Source: Flavobacterium beibuense
GTDB taxonomy: Bacteria > Bacteroidota > Bacteroidia > Flavobacteriales > Flavobacteriaceae
Reading direction: 5' to 3'
Length of the DNA: 64,000 nt
Assembly: GCF_004151245.1 (NCBI RefSeq)
Contig: NZ_JUIW01000005.1
Span: forward strand, 248,001-312,000
Positions within the stretch are counted from its first letter, which is position 1, and every line of letters begins with the position of its first letter. The notes beneath the pieces were generated by a model. That model had not been told where the DNA came from, ran no database searches, and saw only the letters and a list, made by a program, of their open reading frames with translations. The position numbers were made by a program, and so were the translations under genes. Shown here one piece after another: positions 25,492 through 33,523 of this stretch.

Positions 25492-26285
25492 TATTCGGTT
25501 GCTGTTATTTTATACTGTGTTATATCGTTGTTTGTAAAAATAGATAAAATTTGCTCTTTGTAATAGAAACTTTTAAAGCTTTTTTCCTTAATCTCAATCA
25601 CTTTGCGGCTTTGCGTTTCTGTATTATAAAGATAAAGGGTGTTGTCTTTACTGAATAAAACGGTTGTTGGTGCCGTAAATTGCAGTTGGTCAAAATCTTC
25701 AACCATACCCAGCGGATTTACTTTTCCAAAAAGGTTAACCCTGTAGCATTTGTTGCTGTTGCTTATCCAGTAAAAATAATTATAGTCAGACTGGTAGTAT
25801 TTCATACCATCGTTTAATTGCGGAGTTATGGTTTTAAAACTATTTTGTGACGTATCATACAAACCTATTTGCTGCGTGTTGATATCATACAGCCATAACC
25901 TGTTTTGTGATGCCAGTCCGGCTGCTTCTGCAATTATGGGTTGGGAAATGTCAGAAAAGTTGAAACGTGCCGTTTCGGTAAGCTGATTGTCCAGTAAGAC
26001 AACCGTATTAAAGCTTTTGTAAAAAAGTACTATCTGTAACGGGTTTTGAAGGTCTGCCCTGTAAATATCACCTAAAGACAGGCTTTTGTAGTTTAGCCTT
26101 TTCTCTTCATTTTGTTTCCTGAATTCGTTATCGGTTATAGTGTATTCCCAGCCAAAGGCATCTGTGCCTATATATCTTTCGGTAGTGTTTTTTGTGCTGG
26201 ATAAAAACTTAACCGGAATGGTAAGTTCCTGTGCCGAAATAAAGGCACAAAATAACAGGGTGAATGATAGCAGGGCTTTTTTCAT
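25491..26285 (-). CDS. Secreted hypothetical protein
   Basis: I do not recognise a named family. The 264-residue product has a signal peptide (MKKALLSFTLLFCAFISA, then Q). The rest is rich in beta-strand patterns with repeated short hydrophobic-aromatic segments such as RLWLYDINTQQIGLYD and TVLFSKDNTLYLYNTE, which resemble blades of a small beta-propeller. It is translationally coupled to the deoxynucleoside kinase gene downstream (one-base overlap), although a periplasmic protein and a cytosolic kinase need not share a pathway. Confidence 0.7.
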   Translation of the reverse strand: MKKALLSFTLLFCAFISAQELTIPVKFLSSTKNTTERYIGTDAFGWEYTITDNEFRKQNEEKRLNYKSLSLGDIYRADLQNPLQIVLFYKSFNTVVLLDNQLTETARFNFSDISQPIIAEAAGLASQNRLWLYDINTQQIGLYDTSQNSFKTITPQLNDGMKYYQSDYNYFYWISNSNKCYRVNLFGKVNPLGMVEDFDQLQFTAPTTVLFSKDNTLYLYNTETQSRKVIEIKEKSFKSFYYKEQILSIFTNNDITQYKITATE

Positions 26286-26398
26286 ATGAAGCCAAATTAC
26301 GAAAAATAAAAGGGTAAAGTTTAATTTTTTTTGTAAAGCCTATGTAACAAATGCCCTCTTTATTAGTCTAACCAGTAAATAGCTAAAAACCAAACGAC

Positions 26399-27298
26399 AT
26401 GATAAAGTACATTTTTTATTTTACAACATTATTACTTTCCATAGTATCATCATATGCGCAGGAGTTTCAGGGCATGGCTGTTTATGAGTCAAAAACCAGC
26501 ATGGCCGATTTAAACAGTCGTCTTGACGGCAATAAGGATATCACTCCCGAAATGAGAAAAATGATTGAGGAACGAATGAAAAGTATGTTTGAAAAAACAT
26601 TTACACTTCATTTTGATAAAGTAGCCTCAATTTATGAAGAAGAGCAAAAACTTGATGCTCCGGGTCAGGATGGAGGTCCTTTCAAAATGATGTCGAGTCT
26701 GACTGGTGGCGGAGGTAAGCAATACAAAAATGTGAAGGATAAGAAAGTGATGATGGAGAAAGACATTTTTGGAAAAGAGTTTCTTGTTAGTGATTCGCTT
26801 CCGGTTATTAAATGGAAGATGGAAAACGAAACCAAGAAAATAGGAAACTATACCTGCTATAAGGCTACGGCGCAAATGCCTGTTGACAAATCGAACATGA
26901 TGAATTTCCGACCTAAGAAAGGGGCTGAAGAAAAAATGAAGAAACTTCAGGAGGAAGGTAATGAGGAGGAACTTAAAAAGACCAACTTTATGGATATGGT
27001 AGAAATGCCCGATTTTGTTGAGGTAACAGCATGGTATACTCCTGAAATTCCTATTAACCAGGGGCCCGCAAATTACTGGGGCCTGCCGGGTCTTATTCTT
27101 GAAGTAAACGACGGTAAAACCAACATACTTTGCTCTAAAATAGTACTTAATACTAAAGAAAAAGTTGAGATTAAAGAACCAAAGAAGGGTCAGAAAGTAA
27201 CTCAGGAGGAATTTGCTGAAATTCTTATGAAGAAAATGCAGGAAATGCAGCAGATGGGTGGCCCGGGCGGCGGAGGACGCATGAGAATGGGCGGATAA
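26399..27298 (+). CDS. GLPGLI family protein
   Basis: The 299-residue secreted protein has an N-terminal signal peptide (MIKYIFYFTTLLLSIVSSYA, then Q) and the family-defining motif in NYWGLPGLILEVNDG near residue 220. A Met/Gly-rich, basic tail (MQQMGGPGGGGRMRMGG) ends it, unusual in composition. GLPGLI proteins are common in Bacteroidota and of unknown function. They often neighbour TonB-dependent receptor-like genes, as here: a large outer-membrane protein starts 29 nt downstream and a small CarboxypepD_reg protein follows, so the three look like one unit. Confidence 0.9.
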   Translation: MIKYIFYFTTLLLSIVSSYAQEFQGMAVYESKTSMADLNSRLDGNKDITPEMRKMIEERMKSMFEKTFTLHFDKVASIYEEEQKLDAPGQDGGPFKMMSSLTGGGGKQYKNVKDKKVMMEKDIFGKEFLVSDSLPVIKWKMENETKKIGNYTCYKATAQMPVDKSNMMNFRPKKGAEEKMKKLQEEGNEEELKKTNFMDMVEMPDFVEVTAWYTPEIPINQGPANYWGLPGLILEVNDGKTNILCSKIVLNTKEKVEIKEPKKGQKVTQEEFAEILMKKMQEMQQMGGPGGGGRMRMGG

Positions 27299-27327
27299 TC
27301 TTATACTAAACTTACCAATTTATACCG

Positions 27328-30084
27328 ATGAACAAATTACTTTTAGGGCTGTTTTTACTGCTCTCAGGATATTCTTATTCCCAAAACATACGATTAGAAG
27401 GTACTGTGAAAGACTCCTTAGGCCTTCCTCTTGAAATGGCAAACGTTATGGTAGTCAACAAGGTTACTAACGAAATGGAATCGTATGCTATTACCAACGA
27501 GGCAGGTAAATACCAAATGATTCTTAAGGCAAATACCCAATATATCCTTAAGTCAAGTTATATAGGTTTTACTGCTCAGGAAATTACCTTTACCACAGGA
27601 ACGGAAAATGTAACCAAGAATATAGTATTACAGCAGGGGGTAGAGCTTGCCGGACTTGAGATTACTTATGAGATGCCGGTTACCATAAAAGGCGATACTA
27701 TTGTATATAATTCTGATTCGTTTACTAATGGTTCTGAACGAAAGCTGGAAGATGTTTTGAAAAAGCTTCCGGGTGTGGAGGTTAATGATGACGGAGAGGT
27801 TACTGTAGAAGGTAAAACCGTTTCTAAACTGATGGTTGAAGGGAAAGACTTTTTTGACGGGGATACTAAGCTTGGGGTGAAAAATATTCCTGCCGATGCC
27901 CTTGATAAAATTGAGGTTTTAAGAAATTACAATGAGGTTAGTCAGCTTAAGGGACTTGAGAACAATCAGGACAATGTGGCGATGAATATAAAACTGAAAG
28001 ACGGTAAAAAGAACTTTTGGTTTGGAGATATTTCTGCCGGAGCGAGTATAGGTGAAGGCGAACGTTATTTGGTTAATCCTAAGCTTTTTTACTACAGTCC
28101 TAAATACAGTATTAACGTTATAGGGAATCTTAACAATAACGGAGATTTGCCACTTACCATACAGGATTACTTTAAGTTTACCGGAGGTTTCCGTAACATG
28201 ATGCGTAAGGGAGGAACCAACTTTAATATAGGCTCTAATGACTTAGGGATTGCATTACTGCGTAACGACAGGGCAAAAGAAATTGAAACCAAATTTGGAG
28301 CGGCTAACTTTAGCTATAACCCTACTAAAGCTTTAACAATAAGTGGTTTTGGTATATTTAATTCCAGCCGAACAGAAACGGAGACTGAAACAAGGAGGCA
28401 GATTTTAGATCCTGAATCGGGTGAAACCCAAACTACTCAGGAAACAGCCGAAAGGTCACTGCAAAAAAGTGAATTTGCCGTGTTTAAGCTGAGCGGTAGC
28501 TATATACCAAACAAAAACTTACATGTAGATTATGATGCCTTGGTTAAATCGTCTGACCAAAGGGAAGAAAGTGGATTATTTTCTTCTGTATTTCCCGAGA
28601 CAATCCAGGATCAGGAAATTTACGGACTGAAAAAGCAAAGACCTTTCTCATTTAACCAGAACTTTAACCTTTATTATACCTTAGATGATAAAAATGTATT
28701 GGCATTTGAGGCGCAGCATTTATATCAGGATGAAGATCCGTTCTATAATGCCAACTTAGGGAACAATCCTTTTCCTGATTCGCCGATAGGGGACACTTCA
28801 TTAAACCTTGGGCTGTCTCCGGCTACCCGTTATGATATTACTCAGGAACGTTTTGTAACCACAAATAAGGTGGATGCTAAACTTGACTATTATTACATGG
28901 TAACCCCTAAGAGTAATATCAATCTTACTTTAGGTAATACCCATTCTTACCAGAGCTTCAATTCGGATATATTCCAGATTCTGGATGATAACAGTCAGGA
29001 TAACCTTGATGATAATTCTAAGAATGACGTTAAATATAGTTTTAATGATGTGTTTTTAGGACTTCATTACAAGTTTATTACCGGTAAGTTTACCTTTAAC
29101 CCAGGTGTAACTTTCCATAGTTATAATTCTTATAACGAACAGCTGGGAGCTAAGATTGAGAATAATTTCTACAATGTGTTACCCGATGTGTATGCGCTAT
29201 TCCAGATAAAGAAATCGGAAAGCCTTACCTATACCTACAACATGACTACCGAGTTTACTGATGTGACTAATTTTGCACAGGGGCTTATATTTACCAACTA
29301 TAACTCATTATTCAGGGGTAATCCGTATCTGGAAAATGCGTTATATCAAAATCATAGTCTTCGTTACTTTAAGTTTGATATGTTCAGCTTTACGCAGGTA
29401 TTCGGTTCAATCAATTATAATCACCGTATGGATGCGGTTAAAAGCCTTGCAGGCTATAACGGTGCAAACAGTATAAGTACTGTAGAGAACTCTAATTTTG
29501 CCGATCAGTCACTAACAGGTATGGTTGGCTATAACAAAAGCTTTTGGCGCTATTACAAAGCCTCTGTAATGGTTAACCTTAGCTGGAATAAATTCAACAA
29601 CTTCAGGTTCGATCCTAATAGCGGACTGACAGGTGTACCGACTATTGGAAACTCTATAAGGCAGGCTAATGAACAGTTTACTCAAAGCTATACCACAAGT
29701 TTTGCCACAAATTATAAAACAGTACCTAATATTGAAGTAGGTTATACATTGAGCATTAATGATTATGCTAATAACAAGTTCTATAACCACAGGCCGTTTG
29801 CCAAACTGGATTATATATTCTGGAAATCGTTTACGGTAACAGCCGATTACCAGTTTAACCATTATTATAACGACACAAGAACATCAGATAATAAATATGA
29901 TTTTTTAGATGCTTACGTTATGTATACGGTACCGGGGAACAAATGGGAGTTTAAAGTAGGAGGAACTAACCTGCTTAACACTACTTCCCTTAACACCGAC
30001 AGTTTTAACCAGTTTAGTACATCGGTATCTAAATACAGGGTACAGCCACGATACCTTATGCTAACCGTAAGGTATAGTTTATAA
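27328..30084 (+). CDS. CarboxypepD_reg-like outer-membrane beta-barrel protein (TonB-receptor-like)
   Basis: The 918-residue protein starts with a signal peptide (MNKLLLGLFLLLSGYSYS, then Q). A carboxypeptidase-regulatory-like domain follows (about 22-110; LEGTVKDSLGLPLEMANVMVVN). Next is a plug-like region (SERKLEDVLKKLPGVEVNDDGEVTVEGK). The rest is a large barrel of the outer-membrane beta-barrel family (OMP_b-brl_3 type), ending in the aromatic strand YLMLTVRYSL. No classical TonB box is obvious. Partner neighbours are the GLPGLI gene upstream and a small CarboxypepD_reg protein downstream. Its cargo is not known. Confidence 0.88.
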   Translation: MNKLLLGLFLLLSGYSYSQNIRLEGTVKDSLGLPLEMANVMVVNKVTNEMESYAITNEAGKYQMILKANTQYILKSSYIGFTAQEITFTTGTENVTKNIVLQQGVELAGLEITYEMPVTIKGDTIVYNSDSFTNGSERKLEDVLKKLPGVEVNDDGEVTVEGKTVSKLMVEGKDFFDGDTKLGVKNIPADALDKIEVLRNYNEVSQLKGLENNQDNVAMNIKLKDGKKNFWFGDISAGASIGEGERYLVNPKLFYYSPKYSINVIGNLNNNGDLPLTIQDYFKFTGGFRNMMRKGGTNFNIGSNDLGIALLRNDRAKEIETKFGAANFSYNPTKALTISGFGIFNSSRTETETETRRQILDPESGETQTTQETAERSLQKSEFAVFKLSGSYIPNKNLHVDYDALVKSSDQREESGLFSSVFPETIQDQEIYGLKKQRPFSFNQNFNLYYTLDDKNVLAFEAQHLYQDEDPFYNANLGNNPFPDSPIGDTSLNLGLSPATRYDITQERFVTTNKVDAKLDYYYMVTPKSNINLTLGNTHSYQSFNSDIFQILDDNSQDNLDDNSKNDVKYSFNDVFLGLHYKFITGKFTFNPGVTFHSYNSYNEQLGAKIENNFYNVLPDVYALFQIKKSESLTYTYNMTTEFTDVTNFAQGLIFTNYNSLFRGNPYLENALYQNHSLRYFKFDMFSFTQVFGSINYNHRMDAVKSLAGYNGANSISTVENSNFADQSLTGMVGYNKSFWRYYKASVMVNLSWNKFNNFRFDPNSGLTGVPTIGNSIRQANEQFTQSYTTSFATNYKTVPNIEVGYTLSINDYANNKFYNHRPFAKLDYIFWKSFTVTADYQFNHYYNDTRTSDNKYDFLDAYVMYTVPGNKWEFKVGGTNLLNTTSLNTDSFNQFSTSVSKYRVQPRYLMLTVRYSL

Positions 30085-30093
30085 AAATATTAT

Positions 30094-30969
30094 TTGAAAA
30101 CATTTTTAAGCCTTTTACTTTTTTTTACTATAGGTATAGCCACAATTCAGGCTCAGGTTGTTCATGGGGTTATTACAGATAGCATTACCAAAGAACCGGT
30201 ACCTTTTGCAAATGTGACTCTGTTAAAAAAAGACCGTGGAGTGTCTTGTGATGTTGAAGGCAGATTTGAGTTTGATCTGAACGATGAAAAAGACGATTTA
30301 CTGATAAGTTCTGTAGGTTATGAAAATAAAGTAATCAGCCCGAAGGATTATAAAGGTGAACTGCATATTGCATTGGTACAAAAAGCTTTAGCGCTTAATG
30401 AAGTGGTTATTGATTACAAAAAGAAAAAATATTCCGGTACTAAACGTTTAGGTTTAAGTAGGAAATACAAAGTGCAGAAATCGATTCCCTTTGGAACAGA
30501 GTTTTGCTCTTATATTGAAAATTCAGAATACAAAGAGGGCAAAGTGAAAGCTGTATATCTGGATTTAAAAAAGGAAAAGGAGTTTGATTACCATGCAAGT
30601 TATAATATCAGGTTTTACGAATATGATGAACTGGAAAAGAAACCCGGGAAAGAATTGTACGGGCAAAACCTTATCATATATCCTGATAATAAAACGTATG
30701 AGCTTAAAATAGATATTGACAGCCTTAATATTGCTTTTCCCCGAAACGGTATTTGTGTTGGTGTAGAGGTGATAAATACACGCTATGAGGGGAAGCTTAA
30801 AAGTATGGCTGTAATTGCCCCGCGTATTCTTTTTACTCATACTGAAAGAAAACTTGTTACCTGGAGTCGATATCGTAATAAGGAATGGAAGGTTGATACA
30901 ACAAAATCTCAGGTACGGAATGACTTTGTAAATGCCATGATAAACATAGACGTAGTAACAGAAAAATAA
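30094..30969 (+). CDS. CarboxypepD_reg-like secreted protein, TTG start
   Basis: The 291-residue product reads (M)KTFLSLLLFFTIGIATIQA, a good signal peptide, only if translation begins at the TTG at 30094, nine bases after the upstream stop; no in-frame ATG gives a signal peptide. A CarboxypepD_reg-like domain follows (about 22-110; VVHGVITDSITKEPVPFANVTLL, LISSVGYENKVI). The remaining ~180 residues are beta-rich with no domain I recognise. The position suggests co-translation with the outer-membrane protein. A terminator overlaps its stop. Confidence 0.82.
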   Translation: MKTFLSLLLFFTIGIATIQAQVVHGVITDSITKEPVPFANVTLLKKDRGVSCDVEGRFEFDLNDEKDDLLISSVGYENKVISPKDYKGELHIALVQKALALNEVVIDYKKKKYSGTKRLGLSRKYKVQKSIPFGTEFCSYIENSEYKEGKVKAVYLDLKKEKEFDYHASYNIRFYEYDELEKKPGKELYGQNLIIYPDNKTYELKIDIDSLNIAFPRNGICVGVEVINTRYEGKLKSMAVIAPRILFTHTERKLVTWSRYRNKEWKVDTTKSQVRNDFVNAMINIDVVTEK

Positions 30970-31001
30970 AAAAAAGGCAGCCAATCGGATGCCTTTTTTT
31001 T
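30968..31001. terminator. Bidirectional terminator between the CarboxypepD_reg gene and metK
   Basis: An A8-GGCA arm and a TGCC-T8 arm pair around a short loop in the gap between convergent genes, with T-runs on both strands. Confidence 0.85.
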
Positions 31002-31021
31002 ATTTTCTTCTTCAGGGTTGA

Positions 31022-32272
31022 TTACAACCCGAAAGCTTCTTTTACTTTTTCAACATAGTCTAATTTCTCCCATGTAAACAGTTCCACTTCAACTGTTTTT
31101 TCCTCTCCGTAAGGCGATGTGAAAACCTTTGTTACGGTTTCCGGCTTGCGGCCCATGTGTCCGTAAGCTGCCGTTTCACTATAGATGGGGTTTCTAAGCT
31201 TAAGGCGTTGCTCAATAAAATAAGGGCGCATATCAAAAATTGCCTCTACTTTTTTAGCGATTTCGCCATCAGTCAGGTTTACTTTTTTAGTACCGTAAGT
31301 GTTGATGTATATACCCATAGGCTTAGCTACACCAATAGCATAAGATACCTGAACAAGTATTTCGTCTGCAACACCTGCAGCAACAAGATTCTTAGCAATA
31401 TGGCGCGTTGCATAGGCAGCACTTCGGTCTACTTTACTCGGGTCTTTACCAGAAAAAGCACCGCCACCGTGAGCACCTTTACCACCATAAGTATCTACAA
31501 TAATTTTTCTTCCCGTAAGTCCGGCATCACCGTGAGGCCCGCCTATTACAAACTTCCCTGTAGGGTTTATGTGATATTCAATTTCATCATTAAATAAATG
31601 AGCATACTGAGGATTCTTTTCCAGTATCCTCGGTATAAGAATATCAAGTATGTCTTTCTTTATTTTAGCAAGCATAACTTCTTCCGTATCAAAGTCGTCA
31701 TGTTGTGTAGATATTACGATAGCCTTTATTTTTACAGGCTTGTTGTCATCATCATACTCAAGTGTTACCTGGGATTTTGAATCAGGGCGCAGGTAAGTAA
31801 TATCTTTATTTTCACGGCGAAGCTCTGCCAGCTCCTGTAACAGTTTGTGCGACAGGTTTAAAGCGAGAGGCATATAATCTTCGGTTTCGTTTGTAGCATA
31901 ACCAAACATCATACCCTGGTCTCCGGCTCCCTGTTCTTCTTTATTTGTCCTGTCAACTCCCTGGTTAATGTCCTGAGACTGCTCGTGGATAGCAGAAAGC
32001 ACACCACAGGAGTTGGCCTCAAACATATATTCACTTTTAGTATATCCTATTTTTTTGATAACGTCGCGTGCTATCTGCTGTACATCAAGGTAAGTCTTAG
32101 ACTTAACCTCTCCGGCAAGAATAACCTGACCTGTCGTAACAAGTGTTTCGCAGGCAACTTTAGACTCGGGGTCAAAAGCCAGGAAGTTATCAATCAGCGC
32201 ATCCGAAATCTGGTCAGCAATTTTATCAGGATGCCCTTCGCTCACTGATTCTGACGTAAATAAATATGCCAT
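31022..32272 (-). CDS. metK: S-adenosylmethionine synthetase
   Basis: MetK makes SAM from methionine and ATP. The 416-residue protein has the signatures [13 protein letters not shown] near the N-terminus, [12 protein letters not shown] (motif 1) and [19 protein letters not shown] (motif 2, P-loop-like). It is slightly longer than the E. coli enzyme (384), as is common in Bacteroidota. It is transcribed alone on the minus strand. The leader of about 125 nt carries a SAM-II riboswitch-like element, which would give product feedback. Confidence 0.97.
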   Translation of the reverse strand: MAYLFTSESVSEGHPDKIADQISDALIDNFLAFDPESKVACETLVTTGQVILAGEVKSKTYLDVQQIARDVIKKIGYTKSEYMFEANSCGVLSAIHEQSQDINQGVDRTNKEEQGAGDQGMMFGYATNETEDYMPLALNLSHKLLQELAELRRENKDITYLRPDSKSQVTLEYDDDNKPVKIKAIVISTQHDDFDTEEVMLAKIKKDILDILIPRILEKNPQYAHLFNDEIEYHINPTGKFVIGGPHGDAGLTGRKIIVDTYGGKGAHGGGAFSGKDPSKVDRSAAYATRHIAKNLVAAGVADEILVQVSYAIGVAKPMGIYINTYGTKKVNLTDGEIAKKVEAIFDMRPYFIEQRLKLRNPIYSETAAYGHMGRKPETVTKVFTSPYGEEKTVEVELFTWEKLDYVEKVKEAFGL

Positions 32273-32317
32273 AAAATTCTATATAATTTATGAAGGGGAA
32301 GAAATGAGAATGCTGGG

Positions 32318-32353
32318 AATGCTAAAGGGGGAATGAAGTCCTGCTTTAGCATT
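32318..32353 (-). promoter_or_regulatory. Hairpin overlapping the SAM-II element (candidate expression platform)
   Basis: On the minus strand AATGCTAAAG (32353-32344) is followed after 16 nt by its exact complement CTTTAGCATT (32327-32318). The first arm is the conserved GCTAAA tail of the SAM-II pseudoknot, so the 10-bp hairpin and the ligand-bound fold are mutually exclusive. Confidence 0.6.
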
Positions 32354-32390
32354 TTTTAATGAGGTTGCAATCAGTTCAAATCTTTCCTCT
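32338..32390 (-). ncRNA. SAM-II-type riboswitch in the metK leader
   Basis: Read on the minus strand, a GAGG/CCTC stem (32389-32386 with 32364-32361) encloses AAAGATTTGAACTGATTGCAA, written here in parts as GATTTGAACTG and ATTGCAA. It is followed by ATTAAAAAATGCTAAAGCAGG. Compared from memory with the SAM-II (metX) aptamer, the loop GATTTAACCG...TTGCAA, the P1 closing position and the tail GATAAA...GCTAAA all match in order and spacing. It lies between the metK promoter and metK, whose product is SAM. Recalled SAM-II examples are mainly from Alphaproteobacteria, with some in Bacteroidota. Confidence 0.82.
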
Positions 32391-32404
32391 AATTTTTTAT
32401 GACG

Positions 32405-32412
32405 CAAAGGTA
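32405..32412 (-). promoter_or_regulatory. -7 promoter element for metK
   Basis: The minus strand reads TACCTTTG, matching TAnnTTTG, 15 nt before the SAM-II element. A T-rich tract, not a clear TTTG, lies at -33. Confidence 0.6.
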
Positions 32413-32657
32413 TAAAACCTATTTGGAATAAAAAAAACGCCTTAGGATTTTAATACTATATCCTCATGAAAAAATAGTGCTTCAAATTCCGTGAAATTTA
32501 AATACGTAGTATTTATAGCCTGATTTTGTGTTTTTTAAATGTTAATTTTTGTTTCGGGTATTGCGTATGTCAGGAATTGTTCAGAAGTTTGTTACTCAAA
32601 TCAGAAGAAATGAAATTTAATATTTGTCATACATTTTACTTTATGTGGAAAACTTCC

Positions 32658-32740
32658 GCAGGGGTGACTGTTGACTAATTTTAAATCAAAAAAATTATAT
32701 AAGCACAGAAAGCCCCTGCCATCAGCACGGGCTTTTTTAT
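32658..32740 (+). ncRNA. Candidate attenuator or small RNA ending in a terminator
   Basis: AAAGCCC (32709-32715) and GGGCTTT (32729-32735) form a terminator stem followed by a T-run on the plus strand. GCAGGGGT (32658-32665) can instead pair with GCCCCTGC (32712-32719), which includes the terminator's 5' arm, so two exclusive folds exist. No reading frame or gene precedes it on this strand. A weak promoter-like TTTG (32588) and AATATTTG (32619) lie upstream. The rest of 32413-32657 shows no feature I can support. Confidence 0.5.
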
Positions 32741-32756
32741 TTTAAGAAAAAACTAA

Positions 32757-32852
32757 AACAGTAATAGGGTATGAAAACCTTCACATTTTTTAAATCGTTT
32801 ATTTCTTGCCATCACATTTGTTATACATGGATGTGGATGCCCTATTACTGTT
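32757..32852 (+). ncRNA. Long hairpin element upstream of osmC (candidate ncRNA or leader)
   Basis: AACAGTAATAGGGTAT (32757-32772) and ATGCCCTATTACTGTT (32837-32852) pair over 16 bp with one G-U. An inner TTCACAT/ATGTGGA helix extends the fold after an asymmetric internal loop, giving a 96-nt imperfect hairpin. An intrinsic terminator follows 48 nt later. There is no coding frame. The arms could also be a leader for osmC. Confidence 0.5.
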
Positions 32853-32899
32853 ACCAAAAGCGAACGACTTAATCTGTAGTTTATATATAACCCAAGTTT

Positions 32900-32936
32900 A
32901 AAGTCCTTTTGGTAATCCTCCAAAAGGACTTTTTTT
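32900..32936 (+). terminator. Terminator just upstream of osmC
   Basis: A 13-bp perfect stem (AAAGTCCTTTTGG and complement) with loop TAATCCT and a following T-run. It ends 36 nt before the osmC ATG, on the same strand. Confidence 0.88.
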
Positions 32937-32972
32937 ATTTCAAATCATTATCAATAGCTAAAAAAAATAATT

Positions 32973-33425
32973 ATGAGTGCAACTTCAATTAACGTACTGG
33001 GATATACAGGAAACAATAAACAGTTTGTTGTAAAAACCCTGAATACTGATTTAAGGATCAGTGAGAATGAAAAATTTCCCGAGCTCGAAGGCCCTAATCC
33101 TTACGAATATATCCTTGCCGGTTTTGCCGGGTGCATCAATTCGCTGGGCCAACTGGTGGCAAGTGAACAGGGCTTAACGCTGGATTCGCTTCAGGTGGAG
33201 ATTACGGGAAACTTTAATGCTGCAAAGTATGAAGGCAGGCCTACTAAAGAAAGGGCTGGTTTTAATAAACTCGAAATTACCCTTAAGCCTACCACAAAGG
33301 CACCTTTAGCCGCATTACAAAAATGGTTAAAGGAAATACAGTACCGCAGCCCCGTTTATGATAATCTGGTTAATGCCACTCCGGTAGACCTGATACTCTA
33401 TAAAGAATACAATTACTCTAACTAA
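32973..33425 (+). CDS. OsmC family protein
   Basis: OsmC-fold proteins are usually thiol peroxidases of organic hydroperoxides. The 150-residue protein has the family layout: N-terminal beta-sheet (GNNKQFVVKTLNTDLRIS), the cysteine of the active-site region in LAGFAGCINSLGQLVASEQG (near residue 55), and a C-terminal SPVYDNLVNATPVDL segment. The second redox cysteine of classical Ohr/OsmC enzymes (VCPY-type motif) is absent and SPVYDN stands in its place, so peroxidase activity is doubtful. It sits in a methionine-related region. The terminator directly upstream suggests its expression is attenuated or starts within 36 nt. Confidence 0.85.
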   Translation: MSATSINVLGYTGNNKQFVVKTLNTDLRISENEKFPELEGPNPYEYILAGFAGCINSLGQLVASEQGLTLDSLQVEITGNFNAAKYEGRPTKERAGFNKLEITLKPTTKAPLAALQKWLKEIQYRSPVYDNLVNATPVDLILYKEYNYSN

Positions 33426-33464
33426 AGAGGAAAAGATATATAAGTTGTTTTTTGTTTGTTTGTG

Positions 33465-33506
33465 AAGAACTGCCACCTCCCGCTAAAGCGGGAGAAGCAG
33501 TTTCTT
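33465..33506. repeat. GC-rich hairpin between osmC and the homoserine dehydrogenase-like gene
   Basis: CTCCCGCT (33477-33484) and AGCGGGAG (33487-33494) form an 8-bp stem, extended outwards by CTGC/GCAG and AAGAA/TTCTT across small internal loops. The tail is TTTCTT rather than a T-run, so it is a weak terminator or a processing site. Confidence 0.5.
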
Positions 33507-33523
33507 AAAAAAAGAAAATCGTA

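Noticed and set aside
32371..32383. T-loop-like TTCAAATC sequence suggesting a tRNA
   Set aside because: It has no acceptor stem or anticodon arm around it, and on the minus strand it is part of the SAM-II loop.
32709..32852. Inverted repeats as ends of a small transposable element
   Set aside because: No transposase or target duplication; the first pair has a T-run typical of a terminator and the second is a single long hairpin.
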